NCBI GenBank assembly: GCA_029204225.1
Contig: CM055105.1
Span: 18,331,226-18,395,225, forward strand
Origin: Diphasiastrum complanatum
Lineage: Eukaryota > Streptophyta > Lycopodiopsida > Lycopodiales > Lycopodiaceae
Direction: 5' to 3'
Length of the DNA stretch: 64,000 nucleotides
The position numbers were made by a program, and so were the translations under genes. Below the pieces are notes generated by a model that worked only from the letters and a program-made list of their open reading frames with translations, was not told the origin of the DNA and made no database searches. Below, piece by piece: positions 10,701 to 22,836 of this stretch. Each line of letters opens with the position of its first letter. Position 1 is the first letter of the stretch.

Positions 10701-13700
10701 CAGCACATTAGGGGGAGGATGTCGATGTTGGCTGATTCTGATGAATCTCCAAGATACTAGGCCAAAACTATTGAAGATCACATCTCACCTTAGACCGAGG
10801 AGGTCCCTGAGAAAGAAGAGAAGGATGAAGAATGAGAGTCAAGAAATACTAGCTAGAATGACAGTTAGAAATTATGTGAGCCTCATGATGAATCCCAAGT
10901 GATGGAATGACCATGTAAGAGCTAGTATTTCTAGGCATTTAAAATAAATACAAGTAGGCCCCTCTTTAAAAAGTAGAGTGATCCACCTTTTGATGGTGAC
11001 CTCTAGTGGAGAAGCTGATTCCACTTGTAATTTGTGAAATTGTGGAATTGCCAATTGGGCTCCACCTAAGCACCTCTCTTGCTTATTTAAGAGGTCCCCT
11101 CTTCTATGAGAGAGCTTTACATGTATTGTCTCTACTCCTTTTTATGAATAAGAAGATCCTCCACGAGTTTTGGCAATCATCTAGCTCTTTGATCATAATG
11201 GCTTTCTTGAGTGATACTTTTATGATCATGTCCTTCCATTTTTTCATGGGTGGATGTGGATTTAGCTTAGTTTTTTGCTTTCTTTCCTTATGCATTGTGG
11301 ATAAGAGGTGGAATAGATTTCTTGCTTTTGTGGATTAGTGTAGAATCGAGCATTCAAGTAAACTATATAGGCTAGAATTGTGGTCTAGATCTTGCAAATC
11401 CATATACATTCCAATTCTTGATGTTCTTGAGAAGTCCAAGTATCAAAAGATGTGTGTTTCTTGATTCTTGCACCTTGAAATGCTTTCTAATTAGTTTCTT
11501 GTTTCTTGTTTGTTGATTCTATTTTGATGCATGTTATATTAGTTTCATTTACAAGGATCTGTTCGACTCGTTTTGTAGCAACTAGAAGTAGGAATTTGCT
11601 AGGTGTTCATCCGAGTAGTAGGCTGACATCATGAGTTGCATATTTTTTAATAATGTAAGTGTAGTTCAAGAGTAAACTAGCTCAAGTATCTTCTAACAGA
11701 CTAGATAAAACTATACTACAATCGATCCTTTCTGCCTGGTCTGGGTTTGGTACAAGAACGTGTATTGCCAAGGAAACCCGTGAAGCTTGGTAACAGGCAA
11801 ACTGAAATCCAAAACCAACATGCCAAACTGTAACAGATCTTAAGAAGAAGAATCAATAGACTGATAGGGAATCAGTAAACATCATGGAACAACCAAAGTG
11901 TTGGATTGATCTCTGATGGGCAACCATATGTATTTTTCAAAGAAGCTTTGGAAAGGAGAAAACAAGTAGCGAGGAGGAGGCGACAGATTGTCACGTGCGG
12001 TCAACATGAGTGGGTGGATAGCGGCCGTAGGGTGCTGGTGCACGGAGGAGCAAGGTTGAGCATGCCAGATCGGCCAGAACCGTCAGATCATGGGAAGTGA
12101 ATATCAATGGTAGATGTCGTGCTTCTGAGTGCTTCTAAGAAGCAGTGCGGGCCATTGGATGGCAAGTAAAGGGGCTTTGAAAGGCCCTGAAGGGACTTGA
12201 GGTGCATTTTGGCCTTCAATGTCATTAAAAATCTTCAATGGGAAATCCATTGAAAGAACCCACTGTAAAGAACGCCAAGTAAAGATCCAACTAGATCTTG
12301 TTGCATGCAACCAAAAGGACACCTGTGGAGCAAACCACCCAACCAACAGGAAATGGCTAGTCAATACCCTAACCACTTCACTCCCATGCCATGGTGACTG
12401 AATGCAAGAGAGGAGGGGCTCCTAGCTTCAAGGATTAGAAAATCCAATAGGGAGATGGGCGAGTTTCTACTAGTATATATTCTCTCCCATGAGGAGAGAA
12501 TATTTCTCTTAGGATCTCCATGCAACCTGAATAAGCAATTGACCTCCTATTCTTGCATTATAACAGTCAAACATCATGCAAATGCTCCTATGTCCAAATA
12601 TAGGTCTGGGCCCTCATAAGATTATTAATAACATTACTGGCCAAGCTCGAAATGATGAGGCATAACTAAAAACCTTATACACTAGAGTGACCGGCTATCC
12701 ATGGCAGGGATTATTCTGAATCCCTCATATTGGACATGGACGTAACACTGCCATTTAGAATTCTTCATTAAAAAAACTTCAATATGAAGTTTCAGTTCAT
12801 TTTTGCAAGGCATTTTGTTGTCTGATTTTGGGAACATGGAATCTAGAATATGGCAAGAGGCTTCTGCAATAAGCCCAAACACTACACAACAGTAGAGAGT
12901 CGGAAGTATTAGAAATAGGGGACTAGTTGGCATCCAACGCCTGTGAGTCCAACATTGGGCCTTAGGCTAATAAGTGCCATGGAGCACAATTATTAAATAA
13001 AGCCAATTGGAAGCCATTGGGCAAGATAGCGAGCTTGCATTTGTAGCGCAAACATCCCAAAGGGAGCCGGGAACCACGACTTAGCTTCTCGGCTTTCAAC
13101 TCTTGTCGTTCGAATCCACTTGACATACAAGCAGCCAACTCGCCAACAACGATCAGACTTAACCAACTTGAGGTTCAAAAACCAACATTGAATTCCAACT
13201 TGGTGCCACGCCAAATCAGGAGTCCCGATGTGGGTGACTTGCCTCCAAGCAAGCCACCCGACATACATCAACCGACATACATCAAACGTAAATAACTCGA
13301 AGTTTCATTTCGAACAAGAAACATCCATTCCAAGCAAGTCATCTAACTTACATTAGACTTAACCAATTCAAAGCTTCGTCATGAGTGCTGGAAGCCAACG
13401 CTAGACTAGACAGCCAAAAACATGTAACTTCCACCCAAGCAAGCCATCCAGACTCAGCCGACAAGTTAGAGCCCGTTTCCCAAGAGCTTAACTCATTCAC
13501 GTTCTTGCAAGGAACACTTAGAACCACAAGCCGCAACAGATATGAAGACAACTAGTTCCAGGACCGAATGGTCTCAACAACATATTGTTGGCCACCCGGA
13601 CCAAATAGTCCCGACGACATACCACTAGCGTCCTGGGATACGACCCTCAGCTATGTGCCAAATCAAAAAGATTTGAAGCGGCCTTACAACTGGCGCTTTT

Positions 13701-15165
13701 ACTGAACACTGAATCTCATAAGGTAATCATAGTCAGTTTGAGAAAAATCCCACTTCATTAATAAATCTGAGAAGGTTACATTTCAAGTGTGTGACCGACC
13801 GTACTCTCTGAGGCGCTGGCATGCCAAGGCAGGCTCCAAGACAACATTCCAACAAGGGAAGTTGAGACTTGGTTGGAGCTCGTCTTGAGTTGCAACCCGC
13901 ATTCCCCTATAGTTTTAGTGGGATTCGCCACCTCCCCTCATACCAAGTGCTCTGTCCGAGCTGGTAAATCACATTTTCTCTCTCTAGGATTTTTCTCTAG
14001 AAAGTCAATTTCTCTCTCTAAAATTTATTGATTCCCAAGCTTCCTTTAATCATGCCTAGATCGTGTGAGGTGATTGCACATCGATCTGAGAACACTAGAA
14101 CCGATCAAAGTTTTTCACCCACAGGAACTTGGTGCCGGCTGGATTTTGGTCACAGTGGCGTTGGGAGCAGCGTCGGGAGCAACAGTGGCACTGCTGGCGC
14201 CGGGGACAATGCTAGCGCTAGTGGCGCCGGAAGTAAAGCTTGTAAAGGCAGCTTTACAACATCCACCTCACCTTTATAAAATCTGATGTTCTCATCAGAT
14301 GTCAGATTAAAGTAAAAGTGTCTATCAATTAAAAATAGCTATACATTTAAGCTACTTGGAATAGTACTCAATTTATTGGCCACTTTTTATTAACATTGTA
14401 GCTAGCACACCACAAGTCAGAGGCTCATCTCTTTATATTGAGAAATTACATAACTTGAAAATATCACTTTGTTTGGGAAAAGCGTAGATTTTATATCGCT
14501 TACGTAAAATCCAAGGACCTTATTAACTGGTGACATAGGCTTTTTGTTGAGATGTTCGCCCTTGTCACTTCTGGCTTTTGACTTCGGAACTCCATTTGAA
14601 CTCCTGATTTGTCCTTGATGCACTTTGTGTTGAGCTCCCTGAGCTCCAAATTTGATCAGTTCTGCACAAATATAAGGGCCCCTTGAGCCAAAGGATTTAT
14701 CATTGATTGTCCACTTTATGGTCCACTCCAAACTTATGAACATGCAAGAAAATCTGTTTTCAACCAAATTTGCTCTTGTAAATTGCCATGGCTCTCCATC
14801 ACTGCTCTTTGCATTCTCATGCAAGCCTTGTTGTGCCAAACGGCTGTCCACACAGTGATGGAGATGTATTCTTCCCCCCATCAAGTGACGAAGGCATGCA
14901 CTTTGTAGGTTGTCTAGGGATAGGATTCTCAAGAAGGCTAAAAGCAGAATTGGGAGAGCTGAGTTGCTTCACAAACTTGTCCCGCTGGGTTTTGTATGTC
15001 TCAGGAGCTTCTTGGTGTGAAGATTAGTAAAAAATATCTTCCTATCTCGAGTTTTGGGCCATGACCATGATTGTTTCCATTGTAAACTATGTTGTACATA
15101 AAGGTATGTGAATTGAGCACATAACCTTCTAGAATAGGTCGAGTTTGAGTTAGGTAGATTCAAAT
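7790..15165. other. Long region without a recognised gene
   Basis: No protein domain, RNA gene or complete element was recognised. An 80-bp block is repeated at 8038 and 8161 (123-bp period; ATAAGGGCTAT core). Around 10860-11700 there is LTR-like sequence with a TATTTAAG box near 11084 and an AATAAG motif near 11148, but no ends. Short open frames (10526-10711, 11006-11338, 12104-12376, 14028-14286, 14417-14932) show no family motif and are treated as chance. Confidence 0.4.
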
Positions 15166-15167
15166 TT

Positions 15168-15385
15168 GATGTCATGCAAAAGTTTAGATAGCATGCAATG
15201 TCATTCAGTATGCATGCAAGCCACATGCAATCAGTGCATGCAACATGCAAAGTGGTTTTTGTGATCTACACATGTCTAGGCAATTTTATGAGTTGACATG
15301 TAGTACATGCAATATCCATGCATGTAGTTACACATGTGGATCCTTGGTAATTGAGTTAACTGAGTTAAGTGGACTTTCCATGCAA
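15168..15385. repeat. Cluster of CATGCA (RY) motifs
   Basis: About nine CATGCA hexamers fall in about 215 bp. CATGCA is the RY/Sph element bound by plant B3 factors of the ABI3/FUS3/LEC2 group. No gene start is visible next to it; it may be part of the Gypsy LTR that ends near 16210. Confidence 0.6.
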
Positions 15386-16212
15386 CGCCACTGTAGGAAC
15401 TCGAGCCACTTTGATGTAGGGAAGTTGTAGCATGTTTTGCCATATTGTGAATAATGAGATTTTGGTGTTTTGGACTCATTCTCTCTCTACCCGAGTGTTC
15501 TAGCTTTGATTTTCTATCTCTACCCGAGAGCAGCCTGTTTTTCTCATACTGAGCACTTAGAATTATTTCCTGACATTCATTCCTCATAGTGAGAAGTTAG
15601 TTTTTTCAGTCAGATGTATGCCTTGCCATAGATTTTTCAAGTAATCTGTTCTCTGATCAATTAGAGAAGTATGTACACATGTGAAATGCTAGCCCCTGCC
15701 TAAGAAATTGAGTTATCGATCTATACTCTTGTTTGTAATGAAGATATATGTTTCTAACATATTCGCAAACTATATGAGTTCTTTAATCAAGACTAGACTT
15801 TAGTTGTTGAGGACTTCTGTCTAGAACACAAGCGTTCAAGAATAAGATTAACTAATTGTTTGTTACGTCCGCATCGAACATAACACAAATCCTTGCTGAC
15901 AACTTAATCAGCTAGAGTGTAGTTCATTCGTGCTACCCTGATAGCATTTCACTTGTAGAATGTTTTTTATTCGGTTTGATAGAGGAAGATTGTTGTTCTG
16001 AATTTGTCATCACACACCCACAACAAAAGTAATACTGGTGATTTATTAAATGTCTGTTTGACAACCAAATTAACACACGACTTCATCTCATTTGCAATAA
16101 GTTAGGACTGTACCAATAGAACAGCTTTTAAGTGCTATCTCCTTGGGGAACGACATAAATACTACACAAATCTAGCAATTCTATGTTGGTATATTACGAC
16201 ATATACCAATTT

Positions 16213-16230
16213 TGGCGCCATTGCCGGGGA
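16213..16230 (+). promoter_or_regulatory. Retrotransposon primer-binding site, tRNA-Asp type
   Basis: TGGCGCCATTGCCGGGGA matches the primer-binding site that plant Gypsy elements of the Athila/Tat group use with tRNA-Asp, with one difference from the usual TGGCGCCGTTGCCGGGGA. It marks the end of a 5' LTR just to its left; the LTR start was not found. Confidence 0.75.
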
Positions 16231-16559
16231 TAGCCAGATAAAATTGATACAAACCGAAAACTCCATCTCCATTCCTAGTGTATGTCAAATAGAGCTGCTC
16301 GACTAGAAAGATTTTGGAAACTTTGAGACGATTTTTTCACAAGTCTTCAGGAATCTTTGCAAAGATGAGATTCACCTTTCCAGAATTTTAACGAAACTTT
16401 CTTGGAAGTCTAAGCATGACTACAGCGACAGTGAAGACGAATCTAAATCTGAATCCAGTTCAAGTTCTTTCAATTTCGAGTCTGATTCCAGTGATTTATC
16501 AGATACAGATAGCAAAACCACCTAGGACAAGTCTGTGACATCTAAAGTTGAAAAGCTGT

Positions 16560-17160
16560 GGAAAATTAATATGTTGATCTTAACAAGAATTTCAATAATC
16601 TGAAAGTTCAAATTTCAAAAGTTGCAGACAAGAGAACGAAGGCTTCTTCTTCGAATTCAGGACTATGGTGTACGAAGTGTGGTACATCAGGACATTCGAA
16701 AGAATATTGAAAATATGTGAGCATAAAGTATGTTGAAAATCCTTTCCAAGAAGTGCTCTTTAAATTTCAAGATGATGCGACTACCAGTTATGTTCTAGGG
16801 ACCACAACACCTACACAACAAGGCAAGCTAAAGTTCACACCGAAAAGACACAATCCACCAGAATTTGTTGGTCCTATAATCAAGTCTACTAGTTCGACGA
16901 AACCGGTTTCGAAAAATTGCCTAATTGTGGTAAACCAGGACATTTTTCGCCTGACTGTCCACAACCACGAAAGCCGATCGAATATATGCCCTTATGCTTG
17001 AACTGGAAAGAACCTGGCCACAAGTATCCGGACTGTCCACAACTGTAGAAGCCATGTCCAAAGTACCAGTATGTTGCTACACCTGCTGATGATGATGATT
17101 CAAAAGTAAAACCTTCGGCGGATGTTGATGTGCAGAAGGTTGATGTCATCGAAGCCAAAT
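16560..17160 (+). pseudogene. Gypsy Gag fragment with several CCHC zinc knuckles
   Basis: Downstream of the primer site the plus strand encodes WCTKCGTSGHSKEY followed by a stop exactly where the last Cys of the first knuckle belongs. Further on come PNCGKPGHFSPDCPQP and CLNWKEPGHKYPDCPQ, two more knuckles, the second with one Cys replaced by Trp. Between them lies a basic linker in a different frame (16717-17001). An acidic Asp-rich tail follows. Retroviral-type Gag proteins use such knuckles to bind genomic RNA. No protease or pol follows before 17300, so this is a truncated, dead copy. Confidence 0.7.
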
Positions 17161-17757
17161 AGACAAAGACAGTTGATCAATCAAGTAACAACGAGAAGCA
17201 AGAGCTCCTCGAAACCTGACACAAAAGTATCTTCAAAGAAGTGGATAAATTCCTCGAAGAAGAAATCTTCAAACAAGCCTATAACAAAGGAAGATCTCAA
17301 TTGAGCCATCATGCACCTTAGGCACCAATATCTTGAAGTTTTGCTTGTTGAAGGACTCCATAAATGCAATTTTTGCATGATCTGAGCTTATGATTGCTTG
17401 CTGGACCTAATGGAAGCCTCTATGCCTCTCTACTGAACCTTATAAGAGTGCTTGTAATCTTTGATTGGATGCATATTGGGCTGGAGTTGGATTTTTTAAG
17501 ATTTTACCTAGTAAAAGTGCACCTTCCTACTGCAATTTCAATCAATTACAGCTCACACGTGTGAAGCCTACGTGGTAGGGTGATGTAGCAAGTGTCTTAC
17601 TAACCTCCTCTCCTTTTGTACTGTGCTTTACAGTGACCAAATTAGAGTCATGCAAAGTCAATGACTGAAACAACAACATCCCAAGGAAATTTCAGCAAGT
17701 TGTCTTTAAATTGTTGTGACTGCCACCGAAATTTAAAGTTATGCTTGATGACGTTTA

Positions 17758-18350
17758 TTAGATGTGCTGATACCAGGTCAACAAAGCAGTGCTCCGCATT
17801 CTTTGCACTACCAAATCCTTTCTCTTTTTGATAGAGCCGCCCTCATCAACAAACCATGTCGCAACGTCTGTAAAGATCTTCACAAACAACTCCCTACTGT
17901 CCAATGATGTCTCATAGGGACATAATGACAACGTGCAAATGTCGCATTTACTGTAGTCCACAAACAAGCATTTTTTTGCATGGTATTTTGAATAAGGAGG
18001 CTTTGCACATAAAAGCGATTCCCACATATTGCTGATGCTGGGACAAACAAATTGGTTTGCCTTGCAAATATCCGATTCCTAAAGTTTATAAGAGATGGAA
18101 CATGCGCATGCATGATCCTTTCCACGATGACCAAACATGTTTTGTCTCATATGATTAAACGCCTCCTTAAAATATATCATTTGCATATGGGACACACAGC
18201 AACAGGTGTACCGCTCCTTCAATTTCCAAAAAAAATAAGGCTTCAATGCCTCAAAGCATCTAAGAGATATTTGCACTTCTGGGTGAGCCCTTCTAAATCT
18301 TTGGAACAGTTCGACCTGTGGCCTAAAAACCTTACAGCTTAGTAAAAGAA
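17758..18350 (-). pseudogene. Cys-rich transposon protein fragment (unclassified family)
   Basis: One minus-strand frame can be read from about 18350 to 17758 with a single in-frame stop near 18080. It contains VQISLRCFEALKPYFFWKLK, ERYTCCCVSHMQMIYF, CDICTLSLCPYE and IFTDVATWFVDEGGSIKKRK. I recall the pattern (an R-x-T-C-x-C-x-x-H block, then a CxxC...LCP block, then a KKR block) from multicopy transposon-like proteins of mosses, lycophytes and animals, but cannot name the family. The fragment stops before any catalytic domain. It may join with the N-terminal piece at 20186-20497. Confidence 0.5.
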
Positions 18351-18959
18351 CATAATAAAATGCCTAAAAATTACCACGTAAGTTGATCCAAACTGACATG
18401 AACAACTTAATCTGTGTGTAAAATTCATAGCAATATGAATCAAGCGAGAGAAAGTGTGAAAAAGAAAGCATGAAGAGTGTTAGTCAAAATTCCCAAACCA
18501 TATGGTTGTATCTTATTCCAAAATGTCACCAATGCTCTCTCCCCAACGACATGGCCTTCCTTGTGGATGTTTCAAGTCCAACAAAGAACCATGTATGATA
18601 CCATGCCTTCTATAGGAAAAGAACAAGGGCTACACCCCTTCTTAGAATTGAGAACGTTATCTATCTTAACTCTATCAAAAAATGTAACCACGTCAGAAAT
18701 TATAATTATATTTCAGGATACACTGAGAAACACACTAGTTTAGCTCAATACAGTGTTGGTTCACTTGAAACTTCTTAAAGATTCCTTCTGCATTAAAATC
18801 ATTGTTAACATCTTCAAAGTGAACTTGAGTATTCTCGTTACCACTTATCTATATTCAGGAAGTCTTATCGTATTACACGACATAAGTGATTTCAAACCCC
18901 CTCTAAAACTTGGATGATTATTGATGCTACACGTCTTGCTGTTTCCCTTGAAAAAACAA

Positions 18960-19660
18960 TACCAAAAGTATCAAACAATAACAAGTTTGAAGTAAAATAT
19001 AACCAAATTTGGTAGTCTGAACTATCTAAATTGAAAAGTGATAAGTACCACTTGGAACAAGCATTGGTACTATAGAGTTTCAGAAAGCTTTGGTACTCGA
19101 GGATTTCACCAACATTTAACATTTCAGTATCTTTCTGCACATTGCAATAAAATTCTCACTAAATTTCTTCTGTTGCTGCACATTACAATTACCAAAGCAC
19201 GTACTAAAAGTTCCAAAATATTTAAAAGCACCAAACAGTTAAATGCTAGTAGATCGAAAAGGACCAAAATGTTGCAAACAACAAATTGAAGAAACGTTTA
19301 AAGACTACCAAAACTATCAAAAGCACCAAAGAGCAACAAACAATAGTACCTTCTTCACACCAGAAGTACAAAATGTTCCATGAGGACCAAACATCAAAAA
19401 GAAAAGTTATTTGAAAAGAATATAGAGTACCAAAAGTACCAAAAATATATCTTACACAAGTTTTCATAAGTACCAAATGGAAAATGAATAGTTGTTCATA
19501 AGCTTCTACAAGTACCAATAGTCCCAAAAGTCCAAAAGAGCAAAATATCAGTTGAGTAAAAACTACAAAACAGTTCCAAATAGCAAGAGGTGGAGTGTGT
19601 ACCTGCAGAACCAAAGAACAAGAGTATCAAAGATCGGTTTCAATAGTGCCAAAGAACAAC
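18960..19660. repeat. Degenerate short repeat, (G/A)(T/C)ACCAAA motif
   Basis: The motif TACCAAA, GCACCAAA or GACCAAA recurs roughly every 20-60 bp (for example 18960, 19190, 19228, 19262, 19306, 19324, 19428, 19471). No exact unit length is visible. Confidence 0.5.
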
Positions 19661-20185
19661 AGTACCTAGAAAACGGAAATCCAAAAAAAAGGACATGAGA
19701 GTCATCAAGAAGTTGTACCGGATGCCTGACAACACTCTTTCTTCCAATCCTATGTTGACATATGTCCTTTTTGTTGGGGGACACTCGAGTTTCTGAGCTC
19801 CAAAAGGCATACACCAATTTCTTGACCTGAGCCGTGATTATGCTACCTCTAGACAATTGTCTCTAACAGGCACTCAAGGGCAAAACCTCCTTGTCGTCCT
19901 TCATGTTAAGGCGAGAACTAGCTGCAACAATATTTTTGTGATGTGCACCAAAAGCACCTACAATTCTCGAATGAGGAGATTCGTTGTGCCATCAGCTTTA
20001 TTTAGTACCATCACAAGCGAAGATCTCTTCACAAAGAGTTCATTTGCCGAGTGGGGCACCTTAATTTGATTGAAGATGTTACGGATGTTAGAAACAAGAT
20101 TGCATTCAACAGTATTAGATGATATTTGCAGCTCCCGAAAAGTTGGTTTCAAAAGTAGTTCCTGGAATATCTCCCTCTGAATACC

Positions 20186-20497
20186 TTATGTATGTCTTCG
20201 CCAATATTTTGCCATAGCTAAACAGATTCGTTTTCTTGTTTTAACATCATCTACTAAAGGTTGATCTCCAAGCCTCCTAAAAAAAATTTCTTTCATTCTC
20301 TGTTCCCGTTTCTTACCAACCCAATAGTCCCTCATTGCAACTTTGTCGGCGTAGTGACAAGGTTCCATGCTGGGATTACTTGCGTACGTCTCATGCATTG
20401 TAGGAAAAACTACTGGAATATCCGGAATTGAATCTGTGAAATATATATTATTGCCCTGAAGGCTATCCATGCTGGAATTGTCTGTCGTTCTATGCAC
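20186..20497 (-). pseudogene. Possible N-terminal part of the same transposon ORF
   Basis: A 103-codon open frame with YWVGKKREQRMKEIFFRRL and KTRKRICLAMAKYWRRH, a basic stretch of a kind often seen in transposase N-termini. It is on the same strand as, and upstream of, the Cys-rich fragment at 17758-18350. The link is by position only. The 1.8 kb between holds no recognisable frame. Confidence 0.35.
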
Positions 20498-20623
20498 AAA
20501 CTAATCGATTAGACAAAGAGCTCGATCAAACAGATCACAATCAACAAGAAAGACCTAGATCATCCACAACATGATCAGAAAGGGCACGATCAGCAAGAAA
20601 GAGATTTATCAGACCATTACTGA

Positions 20624-20745
20624 GAGATCTTGTGAACGCGAGGAGAGAGAGAGCTAAGAGCGGGAGATCTTGTGAATGCGAGGAGATAGACAGAGCTAGA
20701 GCGGGAGATCTTTCGAACGTGAGGAGTATGAGAGCAAGCTAGAGC
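20624..20745. repeat. Tandem repeat, three copies of about 40 bp
   Basis: Units start with GAGATCT at 20624, 20664 and GAGATC at 20705, each followed by a TG(A)A(T/C)G(C/T)GAGGAG block and GA-rich filler. The following 20750-21920 is AT-rich with no recognised feature. Confidence 0.75.
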
Positions 20746-21933
20746 GAGAGCGAGAGCGAGGGAGAGAAGCCGACGACCAGCTGTCCCACAACAGAAATAA
20801 TTATTAAGCAATTATTCGAAATACACACCTACAAATCTGTTACAAATAGTCATAGTTTCTTCATCTCTAGTGGACCTAGTTTAGAATGTAAAACAATAAA
20901 CCTTTTTTTGACTCCATTTCTACCCAAAAAAAGGTAGTGTCCTTGACAGTCCATGTTGTACCACCAAACCATGCTTTTAGCCAGCTTACAAAAGTCCATA
21001 CAGTAGGTCCTCGTGAAATTTGTCCAACAATCCTCTTGCTAAACAAGGATGAAAGAAAAACTCCAAAAAAGTATCAAAGTTTCTTGTTATAGCCATCAAA
21101 CACAAGTAATAGTTTAGAGACCCATTTAAACGTGCTACTTGAATGAAAATAAAAACTAATTAAAAAACAATATGATATTCATGCTATCTTGCCCATTGGA
21201 AAGATGTCTAGAGAGAGAGAGAGGCCACATCGAAGGTGCTCAAGCTAATATTCCAACTTCAACTTGTTTACTCTATGCTAGATCACATTGCCATAGGCTA
21301 ACATGATTCAAATTCAACAAATTTTTTCCGTTAGGCACTCTAATATGGAACCTTTTTTCAAATGTGTCTTAACATAGGCTAATATTCTAACTTAAACTTG
21401 TTTACTCTATGCTAGATCACATTGTCATAGGCTAATATGATTGAAATTCAACTAACTTTTGAAAAATAACGACACCAAAAGGTTTGACAAAAAGCTTGAA
21501 AGACCTCAGTTGAAATGCGAGGGAAAGAAAACCATAGCTAAGGCCACATAACAAGACAAAAAACCAAAGCTATTTTTTTCTATTGTGGAAATCCATTTGT
21601 GACTACCAAGGCATTCATTACATGAAAAATGAACAAGAACCACAACTTCCACACAACTTTACCATCCACAAAAGCAAGGCATTTTTGGAATTTCTTTTCT
21701 TAGTTTAAAAATATCGGTATGTGTACATAGATTCTCTTAGCAACCTTGCAATGATTTCTACATGTACCAGCAATAATATATCATGACACCACATTATGCA
21801 TGGGCATAAGTATCTAGTTGGAACATGTACATAGTGATGATCCAACTGCAAATTGGTAAAAGTTTCAAAAGAATATATACCAAACCTAAAATGGGAGGTT
21901 GTGAGCTACGTGCAATGATGCAGGCCGCGTTTT

Positions 21934-21997
21934 GGAACGCGATCCGGATCGCGTTCCGATCCGGATCGTTTTTCCAGCGGATCGCGATCCGCTGCAA
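21934..21997. repeat. Cluster of perfect GC-rich palindromes
   Basis: 21934-21957 is a perfect 24-bp palindrome centred on GATCCGGATC; 21958-21967 is GATCCGGATC itself; 21977-21992 is the 16-bp palindrome GCGGATCGCGATCCGC. The right edge (GATCCGCTGCAAC) resembles the terminal repeat of the MITE at 49596-49926, differing by CpG-type changes. Confidence 0.85.
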
Positions 21998-22009
21998 CTC
22001 AGGCTACGT

Positions 22010-22836
22010 GGAAGGGCTTGGCTACAGAACCTAGCTTGAATGCCAAGAGCTATTGGCTATCAAGGTAAGTTGGTCTATTGACTCACATCATCACCTTGTC
22101 CAAGATCATAGACCTCAAGATGGCCTTAGCTCTTTGAAGGCTATTTTTAAGTACTTGTTTACATAGACTGGTGTCCACTGTCAAGGTAACCATATTCCAA
22201 GCACATGATTCTTAAAGGGGATTTTCTTTATTTTTTGTGAGGCGTTCTTGCACGATTTTATTCTCTAATGACAATTTCAACCTTAATGTGGTATATTTGA
22301 CACGAAAATTTATCGTGATCATCCTTTTTCTTGATTGAGTGAAACGAGTCCTTTGTTGTTGAATTATGGTTCATAGATCATGATAAGACCTAAGCAACTT
22401 ACTGGATGAAATACACATTTTCAATCTGAACTTGACTTAATAAGGAACCTGACTGTCTAAGATGTAAATTATGCACAGCTGATATGAAGATTGTAGAGAA
22501 TTAACCTGTTGCATGCAATATTCATCATAAACATACCTACAATTCCTGTCAAAATTTAAGAAGCCCAAAGCAATATTCAGGGATTGAAGATTCAATATTA
22601 AGGAAACATGAATTCTATATTAATGGCCTTAAATAAATATAGATATATCTAACAGGGTGTATACTCCGTCTGCTTGTCAAATACGAGAGAAGACAAAAAG
22701 ACTTTGCTGTTTGTTTCGTCTACAAGACCGGGCCTGTATATTGGAGTAAATAAGAAAAGTGCGCTACATGTAGGACAATGCTGCAACTCATGTGGCTGTC
22801 TTTTAAAAGCCTTGGTTGTCTTTTGAAAGCTTTAGC
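22010..22836 (-). other. 3' flank of the epoxide hydrolase fragment, duplicated elsewhere
   Basis: This stretch has recognisable copies at about 55390-56010 (same orientation; shares ACTCACATCATCACCTT and GTAGGACAATGCTG) and at about 62628-63110 (inverted). It holds no open frame of interest. Confidence 0.65.

Noticed and set aside
11006-11338. Hydrophobic 110-codon plus-strand ORF
   Set aside because: It overlaps LTR-like sequence with TATA and polyadenylation-like motifs and has no domain.
14028-14286. Gly/Ser/Ala-rich ORFs in two frames and a TTGGTGCCGGCTGG primer-site-like string
   Set aside because: Low-complexity sequence open in two frames; the string fits no known tRNA primer site well.
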